Assembly: GCF_964036645.1 (NCBI RefSeq)
Contig: NZ_OZ038525.1
Location: forward strand, 1,535,501-1,599,500
Reading direction: 5' to 3'
Source of the DNA: Tenacibaculum sp. 190524A02b
GTDB lineage: Bacteria; Bacteroidota; Bacteroidia; Flavobacteriales; Flavobacteriaceae
DNA length: 64,000 bases
The notes below the pieces were generated by a model. It was not told the DNA's origin and searched no databases. It was given only the letters and a program-made list of their open reading frames with translations. The position numbers and the translations under genes were made by a program. Shown in pieces: positions 29,498-39,600 of this stretch; positions within the stretch are counted from its first letter, which is position 1; each line of letters opens with the position of its first letter.

Positions 29498-30031
29498 TCA
29501 AATTACTTCTTCAAATTGCTTTACTACGACCTCTAAATCACTTTTTAATTCTTGATTTACAATCTTATTTTCTATAAAGTTTTGTCCAAAAGAAGGCAAA
29601 GAGAAACTAGAAATAATATTTCCTCCCATATATGGAAAACCTGCTTTAGCTATACCTAGTACTGATGCTCCTCCTCTACCTCCTGGTGAAGTTGCCATTA
29701 ATAACATTGGTATGTTATTCCATAATTTTTGTTGGATTCTTGACATCCAATCGTAAACATTTTTAAAAGCTGCGGTAAAGTTTCCATTATGTTCAGCTAA
29801 AGAAAGTATGATTCCATCAGAAGTATGAATAGTTTCTAAAAGTTTTTTAGCAATCTCTGGAATCCCTTTTTCACTTTCTTCATCAACACTATAAATTGGC
29901 ATTAAGTAATCGTTTAAATCAAGTATTTTTAACTCTGCTTCTTTAGTCAATAAACCTGCTGTATAAGTTGCTAATTGTTTATTAATTGAATTTTTACTAT
30001 TACTACCTGCTAATACAATAATTTTCTTCAT
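29498..30031 (-). CDS. NAD(P)H-dependent FMN reductase family protein
   Basis: The 177-residue flavodoxin-fold protein has a flavin-phosphate loop near the start (AGSNSKNSINKQLA), the motif DGIILSLAEHNGNFTAAFKNVYDW and the second flavin-contact region TSPGGRGGASVL. Such enzymes reduce quinones, azo dyes or flavins with NAD(P)H. It begins 4 bp after the DoxX-like gene, so the two are in one operon, upstream of MarR and pirin. Confidence 0.88.
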   Translation of the reverse strand: MKKIIVLAGSNSKNSINKQLATYTAGLLTKEAELKILDLNDYLMPIYSVDEESEKGIPEIAKKLLETIHTSDGIILSLAEHNGNFTAAFKNVYDWMSRIQQKLWNNIPMLLMATSPGGRGGASVLGIAKAGFPYMGGNIISSFSLPSFGQNFIENKIVNQELKSDLEVVVKQFEEVI

Positions 30032-30035
30032 GATT

Positions 30036-30389
30036 TTACACTATTTTTTTTCTAAATATATAAGATGTTATTAATAATACCATTGCTCCTATCGAGCCAC
30101 CTTGTCCTCCATCAGCAATCATTACATGTGCAAAAAATGCTAAAATTATAGCAAAAAAGAAGCCTGCGTATGCCCATTCTTTTATTATTTCATTTTTTAC
30201 AAACCAAATTGCTATTAAACCTAATATTTTTGCTACCCCATAAGGGTAAATTATGTATGTTGGATACCCAAAAATTTCATACATTTTGGCTATTTCTGCA
30301 TGATTAAAAAAATACATTCCAGCAGAAAACAGCATTAAAGCTGATAACAAACCTGTAGCTATGTAAAAAATTATTTTGTTTTTATTCAT
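30036..30389 (-). CDS. DoxX-like membrane protein
   Basis: The 117-residue protein has four membrane segments (about residues 6-24, 45-62, 70-90 and 97-112) and the DoxX-type pattern GLLSALMLFSAGMYF...YPYGVAKILGL. DoxX-like proteins often sit beside FMN reductases and MarR regulators and are linked to thiol and quinone stress. It is the first gene of the cluster, with a good promoter upstream. Confidence 0.82.
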   Translation of the reverse strand: MNKNKIIFYIATGLLSALMLFSAGMYFFNHAEIAKMYEIFGYPTYIIYPYGVAKILGLIAIWFVKNEIIKEWAYAGFFFAIILAFFAHVMIADGGQGGSIGAMVLLITSYIFRKKIV

Positions 30390-30417
30390 GGTTATGGTTA
30401 ATTAAAATTATTATTAA

Positions 30418-30425
30418 CAAAGATA
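30418..30425 (-). promoter_or_regulatory. -7 promoter element TATCTTTG of the DoxX/FMN reductase operon
   Basis: Exact TAnnTTTG match, 28 nt before the ATG at 30389. The TCCATGGA palindrome (30440-30447) covers the -33 area. Confidence 0.6.
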
Positions 30426-30439
30426 ATAAAAAATTACTA

Positions 30440-30464
30440 TCCATGGAATATATTATCTAGGTAA
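30440..30464. promoter_or_regulatory. Paired palindromes upstream of DoxX operon, candidate operators
   Basis: TCCATGGA (30440-30447) repeats the core of the palindrome before pirin; ttatctaggtaa (30453-30464) repeats the TACC/GGTA type before MarR with one mismatch. Both kinds of site therefore occur together here. Confidence 0.4.
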
Positions 30465-30485
30465 ATATGTTGTTTTTTTATTAAC

Positions 30486-30518
30486 AAAAAAGCAATCACT
30501 CAAAAATAAGTGATTGCT
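30486..30518 (-). terminator. Terminator after accA
   Basis: A 10-bp stem (agcaatcact / agtgattgct) followed on the minus strand by a T-run (GCTTTTTTGTT). It sits 38 bp after the accA stop and insulates the redox cluster. Confidence 0.8.
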
Positions 30519-30555
30519 TGTTATATAAATAAATAATGGTTTTAAGTTTTCTTAC

Positions 30556-31509
30556 TTATTCTTTATACACTCCCATAGCAGCATATTTATCCATTCTTCT
30601 AGACACTAATTCGGTTTCTTCTAAATCTTTTAACTCATTAAATGCTGCTAAAATTTGATTTTTCACTGCTTCAAAAGTCCCTTCTCTATCAGAATGTGCA
30701 CCTCCAGCTGGCTCTTTAATGATATCATCAACAATTTTAAGTTTCATCCCATCACTAGCCGTTAACTTTAAAGCTTCAGCTGCTTGTTCTTTTTGCTCCC
30801 AACTTCTCCACAATATAGAAGAACAATTTTCAGGTGATATTACAGAGTACCATGAGTTTTCTAGCATATAAACTCTATCTCCTACTCCAATACCTAAAGC
30901 TCCTCCAGAAGCTCCTTCTCCTATAATAATAGATACAATTGGAGTTTTTAAACGAGACATTTCAAAAATATTACGTGCTATTGCTTCTCCTTGCCCTCTT
31001 TCTTCCGCTTCTAAACCAGGGTAAGCACCAGGAGTATCAACAAAAGTAACTACTGGAATACCAAACTTTTCAGCCATACGCATTAAACGCAATGCTTTAC
31101 GGTATCCTTCAGGATTAGCCATTCCAAAATTTCTATATTGGCGTGTTTTAGTATTGTATCCCTTTTGGTGTCCAATAACCATGAATGATTGTTCACCTAT
31201 TTTTCCTAAACCACCTACAATTGCTTTATCATCTTTAACACTTCTATCACCATGTAATTCCATAAAAGTATCGCCACAAAGCGCTTTTATATAATCCAGT
31301 GTATAAGGCCTATTGGGATGACGAGATAATTGTACTCTTTGCCAAGCTGTAAGGTTTTTATAAATATCTTTTTTTGCTTTTTCTAGCTTTTTTTCAATCT
31401 TCTTACATGTTTCGGTTACATCAACATCACTCTCTTTTCCTATGTCGTAACATTTTGCCAATTGATCTTTTAATTCTTTAATCGGCATTTCAAAATCTAA
31501 ATATTCCAT
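30556..31509 (-). CDS. accA: Acetyl-CoA carboxylase carboxyltransferase subunit alpha
   Basis: Transfers the carboxyl group from carboxybiotin to acetyl-CoA together with AccD, the committed step of fatty acid synthesis. The length of 317 residues is normal. Clear family motifs are [79 protein letters not shown] and [15 protein letters not shown]. It has its own promoter (31558-31565) and terminator. accD is not in the window, as is common in Bacteroidota. Confidence 0.97.
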   Translation of the reverse strand: MEYLDFEMPIKELKDQLAKCYDIGKESDVDVTETCKKIEKKLEKAKKDIYKNLTAWQRVQLSRHPNRPYTLDYIKALCGDTFMELHGDRSVKDDKAIVGGLGKIGEQSFMVIGHQKGYNTKTRQYRNFGMANPEGYRKALRLMRMAEKFGIPVVTFVDTPGAYPGLEAEERGQGEAIARNIFEMSRLKTPIVSIIIGEGASGGALGIGVGDRVYMLENSWYSVISPENCSSILWRSWEQKEQAAEALKLTASDGMKLKIVDDIIKEPAGGAHSDREGTFEAVKNQILAAFNELKDLEETELVSRRMDKYAAMGVYKE

Positions 31510-31557
31510 AGTGTATAGTTTGATTCCCTGCTAAAATTAATTAGTTATTTGTAAAGG

Positions 31558-31565
31558 CAAACATA
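31558..31565 (-). promoter_or_regulatory. -7 promoter element TATGTTTG of accA
   Basis: Exact TAnnTTTG match, 48 nt before the ATG, giving a leader of normal length. Confidence 0.5.
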
Positions 31566-31603
31566 CTAAAAATTTATACAGATATTTAATTACTCTTATT
31601 TTT

Positions 31604-32509
31604 TTACTTCTTTTTTGTTTCTCTTATAACCTTAGAAAAAAGATTGTTTTTAAGTAAGCCATTTAACAAAACTACTAATAATACTATTACTGCTCCAAAA
31701 TAAAACTCGGTATTCATCTGTTCTTTTTCGCCAAAAATTAACAGTGCTAAAATTATTGCATAAACCGGTTCAAGGTTAATTGTTAGCATCACAGTATAAG
31801 GTGTTACGTATTTCATTACTCTTACGGATGCTATAAACGCATAAGCTGTACAAATACTACTTAAAATGACTAAATAAACCCAATTTGAGATTGAAACTTG
31901 AAAAAAGCTTACTGAAATTTGGTTTGTTATGAGTAAGAATATAGTGATACTGGCTACTCCAAAAAATAACTGATAAAATGATATTACATCTGCATCATGT
32001 TCCTTTACAAAAAGTCCATTTAAAACTGAAAAAAGTGCAGATAAAAATGCTGAGATTAGCGCATAAATAATACCTAAAGTATACTGACTCTCAAAGTTAA
32101 ATATAATATAGAGTCCTATGATTACTAATAGACCTAAAAAAATTTCAATTATTTTAATTTTTCTTTTAAAGAAAATAGGTTCTAATAAGGAAGTAAAAAA
32201 AGCACCTGTACTCATAGTTACTAATGCTACAGATACATTTGATACTTTTATTGCTTTGAAAAAAGTAATCCAGTGTACAGCTATTACAATACCTGAAATA
32301 CAAAATTTTATTATTGCTTTTTTACCTACTTTAATTTTTTTCTTTTTTATTAAAAAATAGCAGGCTATAAAAATTACCGCTAATAACATACGATACCATA
32401 CTAAAGGAATAGCATCAATTGTGATTAAAGCACCTAAGATTGCAGTAAACCCCCAAATAAAAACTATAAAGTGTAGTAATAGGTAATTTTTAAGTTTATT
32501 TCCTTGCAT
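31604..32509 (-). CDS. EamA/DMT-family transporter
   Basis: The 301-residue protein has about ten membrane helices in two repeated EamA halves: the first begins LHFIVFIWGFTAILG and the second LGIIYALISAFLSALFSVLNG. This is the drug/metabolite transporter superfamily of the inner membrane; the substrate cannot be told from sequence. Its start overlaps the end of the LptF/G gene by 14 bp, so it is part of the tgt-lptG-eamA operon. The C-terminus is short and basic (SKVIRETKKK). Confidence 0.88.
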   Translation of the reverse strand: MQGNKLKNYLLLHFIVFIWGFTAILGALITIDAIPLVWYRMLLAVIFIACYFLIKKKKIKVGKKAIIKFCISGIVIAVHWITFFKAIKVSNVSVALVTMSTGAFFTSLLEPIFFKRKIKIIEIFLGLLVIIGLYIIFNFESQYTLGIIYALISAFLSALFSVLNGLFVKEHDADVISFYQLFFGVASITIFLLITNQISVSFFQVSISNWVYLVILSSICTAYAFIASVRVMKYVTPYTVMLTINLEPVYAIILALLIFGEKEQMNTEFYFGAVIVLLVVLLNGLLKNNLFSKVIRETKKK

Positions 32510-33581
32510 TTATATATAAATATACGGCAAATAAGCCAAACATAATATTTGGCATCCAAACATTTAAAATAGAATTTGCACCAGCAACAGCCCCTAAAAC
32601 TTCTCCAATTTTCATAAAGAATACATATATAAACATTGCTGCTAACCCTAAAGCCAAATTGAGTCCTAATCCACCTCTTTTTTTCTTATGCGCCAAAGCA
32701 ACGGCTATTAAAGTTAAAATATAAGATGCAATAGGCAAACTTGTTCTTTTATATAACTCAACATAATAAGCATTCAAATTTTTTATCCCTCTCTTTTTAG
32801 AAATAGCTATAAAATCTTTTAGTTCTCCTGATCTCATTTCTTGAGCAACAATAGATTTATAATTGAAGTCTTGAGGAGTAAAGGCAAAAATGGTATCTAA
32901 CGAATTACCTGTAAATATGCTATCTCTATTTTTGAATACTTTTCTTTCTTTCCAATTATATAATTTAAAAGTACTGTCTTTTTCATTCCAGTTTATATTA
33001 TCAGCAATTAACTTATATTTTAAGTGAATACCATTGTAAGTTTCTGTTGAAAAGTTATATCCTGAATTTCTTTGAAGATTAAAATTTTGAATAAAAACAT
33101 ACGTACTATCATTTAGTTGTAAACTAAAATCTTTTACAGAATTATCTTCATATCGATGATGAGAAAGATATTTTTTTTCAAAAGTTCTTCTTATTTTACT
33201 ACTAGATGGTACAAAGAAATGGTTCATTAGCAAAGCTACTATCGTAATTATGGTAGCGCCTACAAAATATGGATAAAGAAAACGTGTAAATGATATTTGT
33301 GAACTGTTAATAGCTACAATTTCTGTATTATTGGCTAATTTAGAAGTAAATAGTATTACAGCAATAAATAAGCCTAAGGGCATAAAGGTATTAACGTAAT
33401 AAATTATAAAGTTTACATAATAATCATTAACTACTTCCCAAAAAGTTAAGGATTCATGCCTTAAAAACCTATCTATCTTTTCAGCTATATCAATAGCCAC
33501 AGCTATAGGAATAAGTATAAGTAGCGTAAATAAGAATGTTACTAAATAGCGTTTTAATATGTATCTATCTATTAATTTCAA
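32496..33581 (-). CDS. LptF/LptG-family permease (YjgP/YjgQ)
   Basis: The 361-residue protein has three N-terminal and three C-terminal membrane helices flanking a ~170-residue periplasmic beta-jellyroll region, the layout of LptF/LptG. It starts MKLIDRYILKRYLVTFLFTLL, a typical family opening. With LptB and a partner it would extract lipopolysaccharide from the inner membrane. In Bacteroidota LptF and LptG are hard to separate and are not adjacent. It starts 1 bp after the tgt stop, so translation is probably coupled. Confidence 0.9.
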   Translation of the reverse strand: MKLIDRYILKRYLVTFLFTLLILIPIAVAIDIAEKIDRFLRHESLTFWEVVNDYYVNFIIYYVNTFMPLGLFIAVILFTSKLANNTEIVAINSSQISFTRFLYPYFVGATIITIVALLMNHFFVPSSSKIRRTFEKKYLSHHRYEDNSVKDFSLQLNDSTYVFIQNFNLQRNSGYNFSTETYNGIHLKYKLIADNINWNEKDSTFKLYNWKERKVFKNRDSIFTGNSLDTIFAFTPQDFNYKSIVAQEMRSGELKDFIAISKKRGIKNLNAYYVELYKRTSLPIASYILTLIAVALAHKKKRGGLGLNLALGLAAMFIYVFFMKIGEVLGAVAGANSILNVWMPNIMFGLFAVYLYINARK

Positions 33582-33582
33582 A

Positions 33583-34713
33583 TTATAAACGCTTATTCAT
33601 TTGTTTTACCATTTTATCTTTCCATTCTGCAAAATCACCTGCTAAGATGTGCTTTCTTGCTTCACGCACTAACCATAAGTAGAATCCTAGATTATGAATA
33701 GAAGCTATTTGTTTACCTAGCATTTCTCTAGCAGCAAATAAATGTCTTAAGTAAGCTTTAGAATATAGTGTATCTACATAAGTTATTCCCATTTCATCTA
33801 TTGGTGAAAAATCATTTTCCCATTTCTTATTTTTAATATTTATGGTTCCATGAGCGGTAAATAACATACCATTTCTTGCATTCCTAGTAGGCATAACACA
33901 GTCAAACATGTCAACACCTAACGCTATATTTTCTAATATATTTATAGGTGTTCCAACTCCCATTAAATATCGAGGCTTATCTTCAGGTAAAATACTACAA
34001 ACAACATCAGTCATTGCATACATTTCTTCTGCTGGTTCTCCTACTGATAATCCTCCAATAGCATTACCCTCTGCTTCTACTGAAGCTATAAATTCAGCAG
34101 ATTGTTTACGTAAATCTGTATACGTACTTCCTTGAACTATTGGAAATAATGTTTGGTTATATCCGTATTTAGTTGGCACTTTTTCAAGATGGTTAATACA
34201 TCTTTTTAACCAACGATGCGTCATATGCATGGATTGTTTTGCATAACCATAATCACAAGGATATGGAGTACACTCATCAAAAGCCATGATAATATCAGCT
34301 CCAATAGACCTTTGTATTTCCATTACATTTTCTGGTGTAAAAAAATGTGTTGACCCATCTATATGGCTCTTAAATTTAACTCCTTCTTCATTAATCTTCC
34401 TTCTTCCTGACAAAGAGTAAACTTGATATCCACCACTGTCTGTTAGTATATTTCTATCCCAATTCATAAACTTATGCAAACCTCCAGCTTGCTCTAAAAT
34501 TTGTGTTTGTGGACGTAAATATAAATGATAGGTATTCCCTAAAATTATATCAGGATTAATTTCGTTTTTTAACTCAGATTGATGCACTCCTTTCACGGTA
34601 GCTACCGTTCCAACAGGCATAAATATTGGGGTTTCTATAGTACCATGATCAGTAGTTATCACTCCTGCTCTGGCCTTACTTTTAGAATCTGTAATTTTTA
34701 AATCAAACTGCAT
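33583..34713 (-). CDS. tgt: Queuine/preQ1 tRNA-ribosyltransferase
   Basis: Exchanges guanine at the wobble position of GUN anticodons for preQ1. I use the ATG at 34713 (MQFDLKITDSKSKARAG, 376 residues); the frame can extend to a TTG at 34722, but that overlaps the promoter element. Visible motifs are IFMPVGTVATVKGV, the DSGGYQVYSLS substrate loop, GGLSVGEP and the nucleophile region DMFDCVMPTRNARNG. The zinc-site cysteines found in E. coli (CxCxxC before SRAYLHH) are absent: the corresponding stretch reads SPIDEMGITYVDTLYSKAYLRH, while the His of IHNL is kept. This may be normal for the lineage. First gene of an operon with lptG and eamA. Confidence 0.95.
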   Translation of the reverse strand: MQFDLKITDSKSKARAGVITTDHGTIETPIFMPVGTVATVKGVHQSELKNEINPDIILGNTYHLYLRPQTQILEQAGGLHKFMNWDRNILTDSGGYQVYSLSGRRKINEEGVKFKSHIDGSTHFFTPENVMEIQRSIGADIIMAFDECTPYPCDYGYAKQSMHMTHRWLKRCINHLEKVPTKYGYNQTLFPIVQGSTYTDLRKQSAEFIASVEAEGNAIGGLSVGEPAEEMYAMTDVVCSILPEDKPRYLMGVGTPINILENIALGVDMFDCVMPTRNARNGMLFTAHGTINIKNKKWENDFSPIDEMGITYVDTLYSKAYLRHLFAAREMLGKQIASIHNLGFYLWLVREARKHILAGDFAEWKDKMVKQMNKRL

Positions 34714-34719
34714 AGTTGG

Positions 34720-34727
34720 CAAAGATA
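34720..34727 (-). promoter_or_regulatory. -7 promoter element TATCTTTG of the tgt operon
   Basis: Exact TAnnTTTG match ending 6 nt before the tgt ATG, so the leader would be only a few bases or absent. Confidence 0.5.
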
Positions 34728-34797
34728 CATATGTAAGTTAAATCTTTTAGGATAGAAAGTTAAAAGTTTCTTATAGTTATTTTATAAAAAATAAAAA

Positions 34798-35616
34798 TTA
34801 TTTCCTTTTTCTACCAAATCTAGATTTTAAGTTTCCTTTATTATTTTTAGTCTTTAACTCTTTCTTTTTATCATTTAAATTAGAAGCTTCTTCAGTTTTT
34901 GATGAAAAGCTTACCAATTTATTTATAGTTGTAATTTCGTCTGAAGTTAACTCTCTCCATTCTCCTACTTTTAGTTTTTTCAAGGAAACATTCATTATTC
35001 TAGTTCTCTTGAGTTTTGTTACTTCAAAACCTAAATATTCACACATACGTCTAATTTGACGGTTTAACCCTTGAACTAAAACTATTTTAAAAGTAGTATT
35101 GTTTATTTTTTCAACTTTACACTTTTTAGTAACTGTTCCTAAAATAGGAATACCATTACTCATTCTGGTTATAAATCTTTCATTAATAGGTTTGTCTACA
35201 GTAACTATATATTCTTTTTCATGATTATTTCCTGCTCTTAGAATTTTATTTACTATATCTCCATCATTTGTTAAAAAAATAAGTCCTTCAGAAGGTTTAT
35301 CTAATCTACCTATTGGAAATAAACGTTCAGAATGACCTACAAATTTTACAATGTTTTTTCTTTCTTTACTATCAGTAGTACAAACAATTCCTATGGGTTT
35401 ATTTAAAGCTATGTATAATGTTTTTGGTTTATTTTTTAAAGGCTTTCCATCAATTTTCACTAAATCTCCCTTAAAAACACGATTACCCAACTTTGTTGGT
35501 TTACCATTAATAGTTACTCTTCCTTCTTGAATAAACCTTTCTGCTTCTCTACGAGAACAAATTCCAGTGCTACTGATATATTTATTAAGGTTTATAGATT
35601 CTTCATTTGTATTCAT
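34798..35616 (-). CDS. rluF: RluF-type 23S rRNA pseudouridine synthase
   Basis: The product is 272 residues from the ATG at 35616 ([14 protein letters not shown]). The frame extends to 35646, but that extension lies in the hairpin that ends the sprF operon. An S4 RNA-binding domain ([30 protein letters not shown]) precedes the catalytic region [18 protein letters not shown] with the catalytic Asp, then [14 protein letters not shown] and [26 protein letters not shown], which match RluF (U2604) better than RsuA or RluB. The C-terminus is a lysine-rich tail ([15 protein letters not shown]) of the kind many Bacteroidota RNA-modifying enzymes carry. Confidence 0.88.
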   Translation of the reverse strand: MNTNEESINLNKYISSTGICSRREAERFIQEGRVTINGKPTKLGNRVFKGDLVKIDGKPLKNKPKTLYIALNKPIGIVCTTDSKERKNIVKFVGHSERLFPIGRLDKPSEGLIFLTNDGDIVNKILRAGNNHEKEYIVTVDKPINERFITRMSNGIPILGTVTKKCKVEKINNTTFKIVLVQGLNRQIRRMCEYLGFEVTKLKRTRIMNVSLKKLKVGEWRELTSDEITTINKLVSFSSKTEEASNLNDKKKELKTKNNKGNLKSRFGRKRK

Positions 35617-35632
35617 TATAACAAAGAAAAAG

Positions 35633-35668
35633 AAAATCCCCAACATACATAAGTATATTGGGGATTTT
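35633..35668 (-). terminator. Terminator of the gliding (spr) operon
   Basis: An 11-bp perfect stem (aaaatccccaa / ttggggatttt) with a 14-nt loop, followed on the minus strand by CTTTTTCTTTG. It lies 24 bp after the sprF stop. Confidence 0.85.
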
Positions 35669-35691
35669 AATCTTGTTTTGATTATTTATTT

Positions 35692-36639
35692 TTAAAAAAT
35701 CATCATTTTTTGTGTACAACGTGCTAAACTTGGTCTTCTCTCATAATCAAACCCAATAGTAATCATATGGGTTCCATAATTAAAGTCTTGTGTTTTATTC
35801 ATATTGATACTAAAACCATACGATGCGTAAAAATTACTCTTTTTTAAACCAAATAATGGAGCTATAGCGTTTGGTTGAAAGAACTGATCATTTAGGAAAG
35901 TATAACTTAAACCTGCCCAAACATATCCATCTCTAATACCTTTTCTAAGTTTTACATTCATATCCGTTCTAGAACGCTTATCAAACTCCCTATATTCAAC
36001 TAAAATAGATGGCTCTAATTCTATTTTATCTCGCATTTTTGCAAATACATAAGACGTGAATAATGTATATCTCCTTAAAATATTCGGTTCACCTGTACCA
36101 AAATTAGTTACCTTCCTGTCTAATAAATTAATAACATTAGCACTAATACTAAAACGCTCATAACGGTATAACATACCTACATCAAAATTTGAATTAGGTT
36201 CAGACCTATTGGCTACTATTTCTCCTGTATTGTTTTGAGACGTATCAATGCCAAACTGAATGTAATTATAACTTAAAGCAAACGATAAAAAGCTATCATG
36301 GAAATCACTTAATGTTAAGTGACTTGCTAAAGATATTTTAGCTCCTATTTGAGATGTAAAACCATTTTTATCATTAAAAATGGTTATACCACCACCAAAT
36401 CTATCTGCTAAACGAGCTTCAACAGTTAATGACTGTGTATCTGGAGCCCCTTTTACACCAATCCATTGACTTACTCCATTTAACCTTATTTGCAACCCTG
36501 CTCCTATTCCTGCATAGGTTGGGGAAATTAAGAATGGATTATCTGCTAGGTGACTTACATATTGAGGTAAATCTACTTCTTGTGCAAATGATTTAACACT
36601 GCAAAATATAATACTTATTATTACTAAAATCTTTTTCAT
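35692..36639 (-). CDS. sprF: PorP/SprF-family T9SS outer-membrane protein
   Basis: The 315-residue protein has a signal peptide (MKKILVIISIIFCSVKSFAQ) and an outer-membrane beta-barrel of the PorP/SprF type: the conserved opening PQYVSHLADNPFLISPTYAG, NGVSQWIGVKGAPDTQ and alternating amphipathic strands to the C-terminus. In Flavobacterium johnsoniae SprF is needed for surface localisation of the giant adhesin SprB and is encoded just after it. Here the gene starts 2 bp after the SprB-like stop, so the same partnership is likely. Confidence 0.9.
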   Translation of the reverse strand: MKKILVIISIIFCSVKSFAQEVDLPQYVSHLADNPFLISPTYAGIGAGLQIRLNGVSQWIGVKGAPDTQSLTVEARLADRFGGGITIFNDKNGFTSQIGAKISLASHLTLSDFHDSFLSFALSYNYIQFGIDTSQNNTGEIVANRSEPNSNFDVGMLYRYERFSISANVINLLDRKVTNFGTGEPNILRRYTLFTSYVFAKMRDKIELEPSILVEYREFDKRSRTDMNVKLRKGIRDGYVWAGLSYTFLNDQFFQPNAIAPLFGLKKSNFYASYGFSINMNKTQDFNYGTHMITIGFDYERRPSLARCTQKMMIF

Positions 36640-36641
36640 GA

Positions 36642-39600
36642 TTATCTATATAATGTAAAGTGACCCATAATTTTTCTCTCTTGACCTGATAATTCCTTAT
36701 AATAAATGGTATACCAATAATCACCCGATGGTAAGTTTCTTCCTTCATAAGTACCATCCCAACCTTGATGTGTTCCTGTAAATTTAGTTATCAAACGAGC
36801 ATATCTATCATAAATAAATACTCTAATATCATGATAATCTTCCACCTCTAATGGATACCAATAATCATTGTCTCCATTTCCATCTGGTGTAAATAAGTTA
36901 GGAACTTCAATAGTTATGTATACTCCTTCAACAATCAGTTCTACTTCACATCCTCTCGCATCTCTAACGGTTACTTTATAATCTCTTGTTTCTAAAATTG
37001 TCAATTGATTATCTGAACTGAAATCTCCATCATCAAAACTATACTCATAAGGAGCCAATCCAAAGTTACCATCAGCTATTAACAAGTTCTTCTGCGTATC
37101 ATCAATTGCTAACTGAAGCTCTTGTATATCTTGCACATCTGGTGCATTTATAGTAACAGGACAACCATCAACTGCATGTTCTACATTAATTGTATAGTTA
37201 TTGCTTGGTGATACATTCGTAAATACTCCTGTATCATTCGAATCTACTTCAACGCCATTGTCTAATAGTGTATATACAACAGCATTTTTATATTCATCTT
37301 GCACTCCTGCCGTAATTACATTTCCAATAGGACAAGTGTACTCTAAATTCACTTGCATTTGTAAATCTATTGGTTTTCTTGTTTCTATTAATGGTAACGT
37401 AACAGGCGTACAATTAGTATTGCTATTTCTTACAGATATACCATATCTACTATCTGCTTGGATATGTGGAGCTCCTATAGTTATTATTCCTTCATTATAA
37501 ACTCCTGGTAAGTCTATACCGTTAACGCTTACAATATAAGTAGAAGTTACTCCAGCTACACTACCTCCAGTAGCTTCAAATGTAACTGTTGGTGTAGGGT
37601 CAGTAATACAAATTTGTTCTGTAACAACTGGTGCTGTTAAAGTAATTTCTGTTGGTGTTAAAATTTCAACTTCAATAGTATCAATACATCCAACTTTATC
37701 CTTTACAGTTATTGTATACACTCCAGGACCTAAGTTCTCAAATGTATTAGTTGTTACAAACTTACTTGGATCAAAACCTGGATTAATATTATACTCATAT
37801 CCTCCCAGGTTACCACCTGTAGCTCCAATAGTTATTGTACCATCATTACCTCCAAAGCAACTAATATTAGTATGCGTTTCACTTAACTGCAATGCATCTG
37901 GTTCTGTTATAGAATACGGTTGTGTTTCCACATCACAAACATCACCATTTGTATTTGTACTATATACCCTAATTCTATAACTTCCTACTGGTAAGTTAGA
38001 GAACATATTAGATGTTTGTCTTGGTCTATTTACTGTTCCTAATAATTCGTACTCATAATTTCCAAAGCCTCCAGCAACAGTAGCTGATAAAACTCCATTA
38101 CTATCACCATTACAAGTTACTAAACCTACTTCAACGTTTAAGCTTGATACTAAGGCTTCATATTCATCAACAGTCACTAATGTATATGGATCAGAAATAC
38201 ACCCATTAGCATCTCTTACATAGAACTGGTGTCTTCCTGCATCTACATTAAAGATATTTGAACTAACAAAATTAATTCCATCTGTACTATATTCATAAGT
38301 TCCTGTTCCTCCTTGGCCAGTTACCTCTACTACAGCTTCTGGTCTACTACATGTAATTGGACTTACAATAGTTGCTGAAGCAACAACATTTGTAGGGTCA
38401 TCTATTCTTACATTTATTGGAGCACTCTCACATGAAAACTCATCATAAATAGTAATTACATAATCTCCTTCAGTTAAATTATCAAAAACATTACTTACTT
38501 GATTAGCTGATACTGTACCATCAGGATATGTCAACCTATATGTATAAGATGGTGGGGTTCCTTGTCCTCCCAACACATTGACAACTGTTATTGTTGCATT
38601 TTGCTCTCCATTACATACATTAGTTACAATATTGTATCCTCCAGTAATTGGTGCAGGATTGGCTAAATCAAATGTTATAGTTTCAGTACAACCATTCAAA
38701 TCTCTAACTGTTGCAGAATAAGTACCTGCATCTAATCCTATTATTATATTATTAGGATCAAAGCTTTGTAAAGTAATACCTGTTGTTGTATTTATTAATT
38801 CATACTCATAACCATTCCAACCTCCAGTAGCTTCTAAAATAACTTCTCCAGAACTTGGGCTGATACAACTTATTAATGAAACTGTTTCTGTTAAACTCAA
38901 TGCTGAACTTGGGTTTTCTATTGTAAATGTTGGTGAAGTTACTGGACAGAATGGTGCATCTGTCATCGTAACCACTACATAATAATCTCCAGCAGCTAAA
39001 GCATTACTAACAGTTGTTGCTCCTGTTACTGAATTACCTGTGATACCTGTTGTTGTTCCACTTGACTGGAAAACTTCATAATCGTAAACACCTGTATATG
39101 GAGTACTACTACTAAAACCAAAAGTTACCGAACCTGTGGAGTCTCCAAAACATTGTACATTATCAACACTGTTAATGTCTATAAAGTAATCTGATAATGC
39201 TCCTACCTCATGAGTAGTAGTTAAAATACATCCTGTTACAGGATTCAATATTTCAATGGTATACACATCAATAGGCATTCCTACAAATGTTGCTGTTGTA
39301 CCAACTTGAGTTGGAGTTGTATACCCCGTAGTACCTGCATTAGCACCTGTTATTGTAAATTCAGCATTTGCAATTGGACTTGCTGAAGTAAAACTTACTG
39401 TTATCTCTTCACCTCCTATTGGTAAAGCTCTACAGTCAATGGCTTTATTGACAATAATATTACTATCTGTTATTGGATTAAATGGTGCAATAGTAGCTGT
39501 TGTAGTTACTGAACAACCTTCACTATCATAAACTGTGATTGCTACTTCTCCTCCAATTTCATTTGTTACTGTAAATACAAAGTTTGAACTGTCCTGAGTA

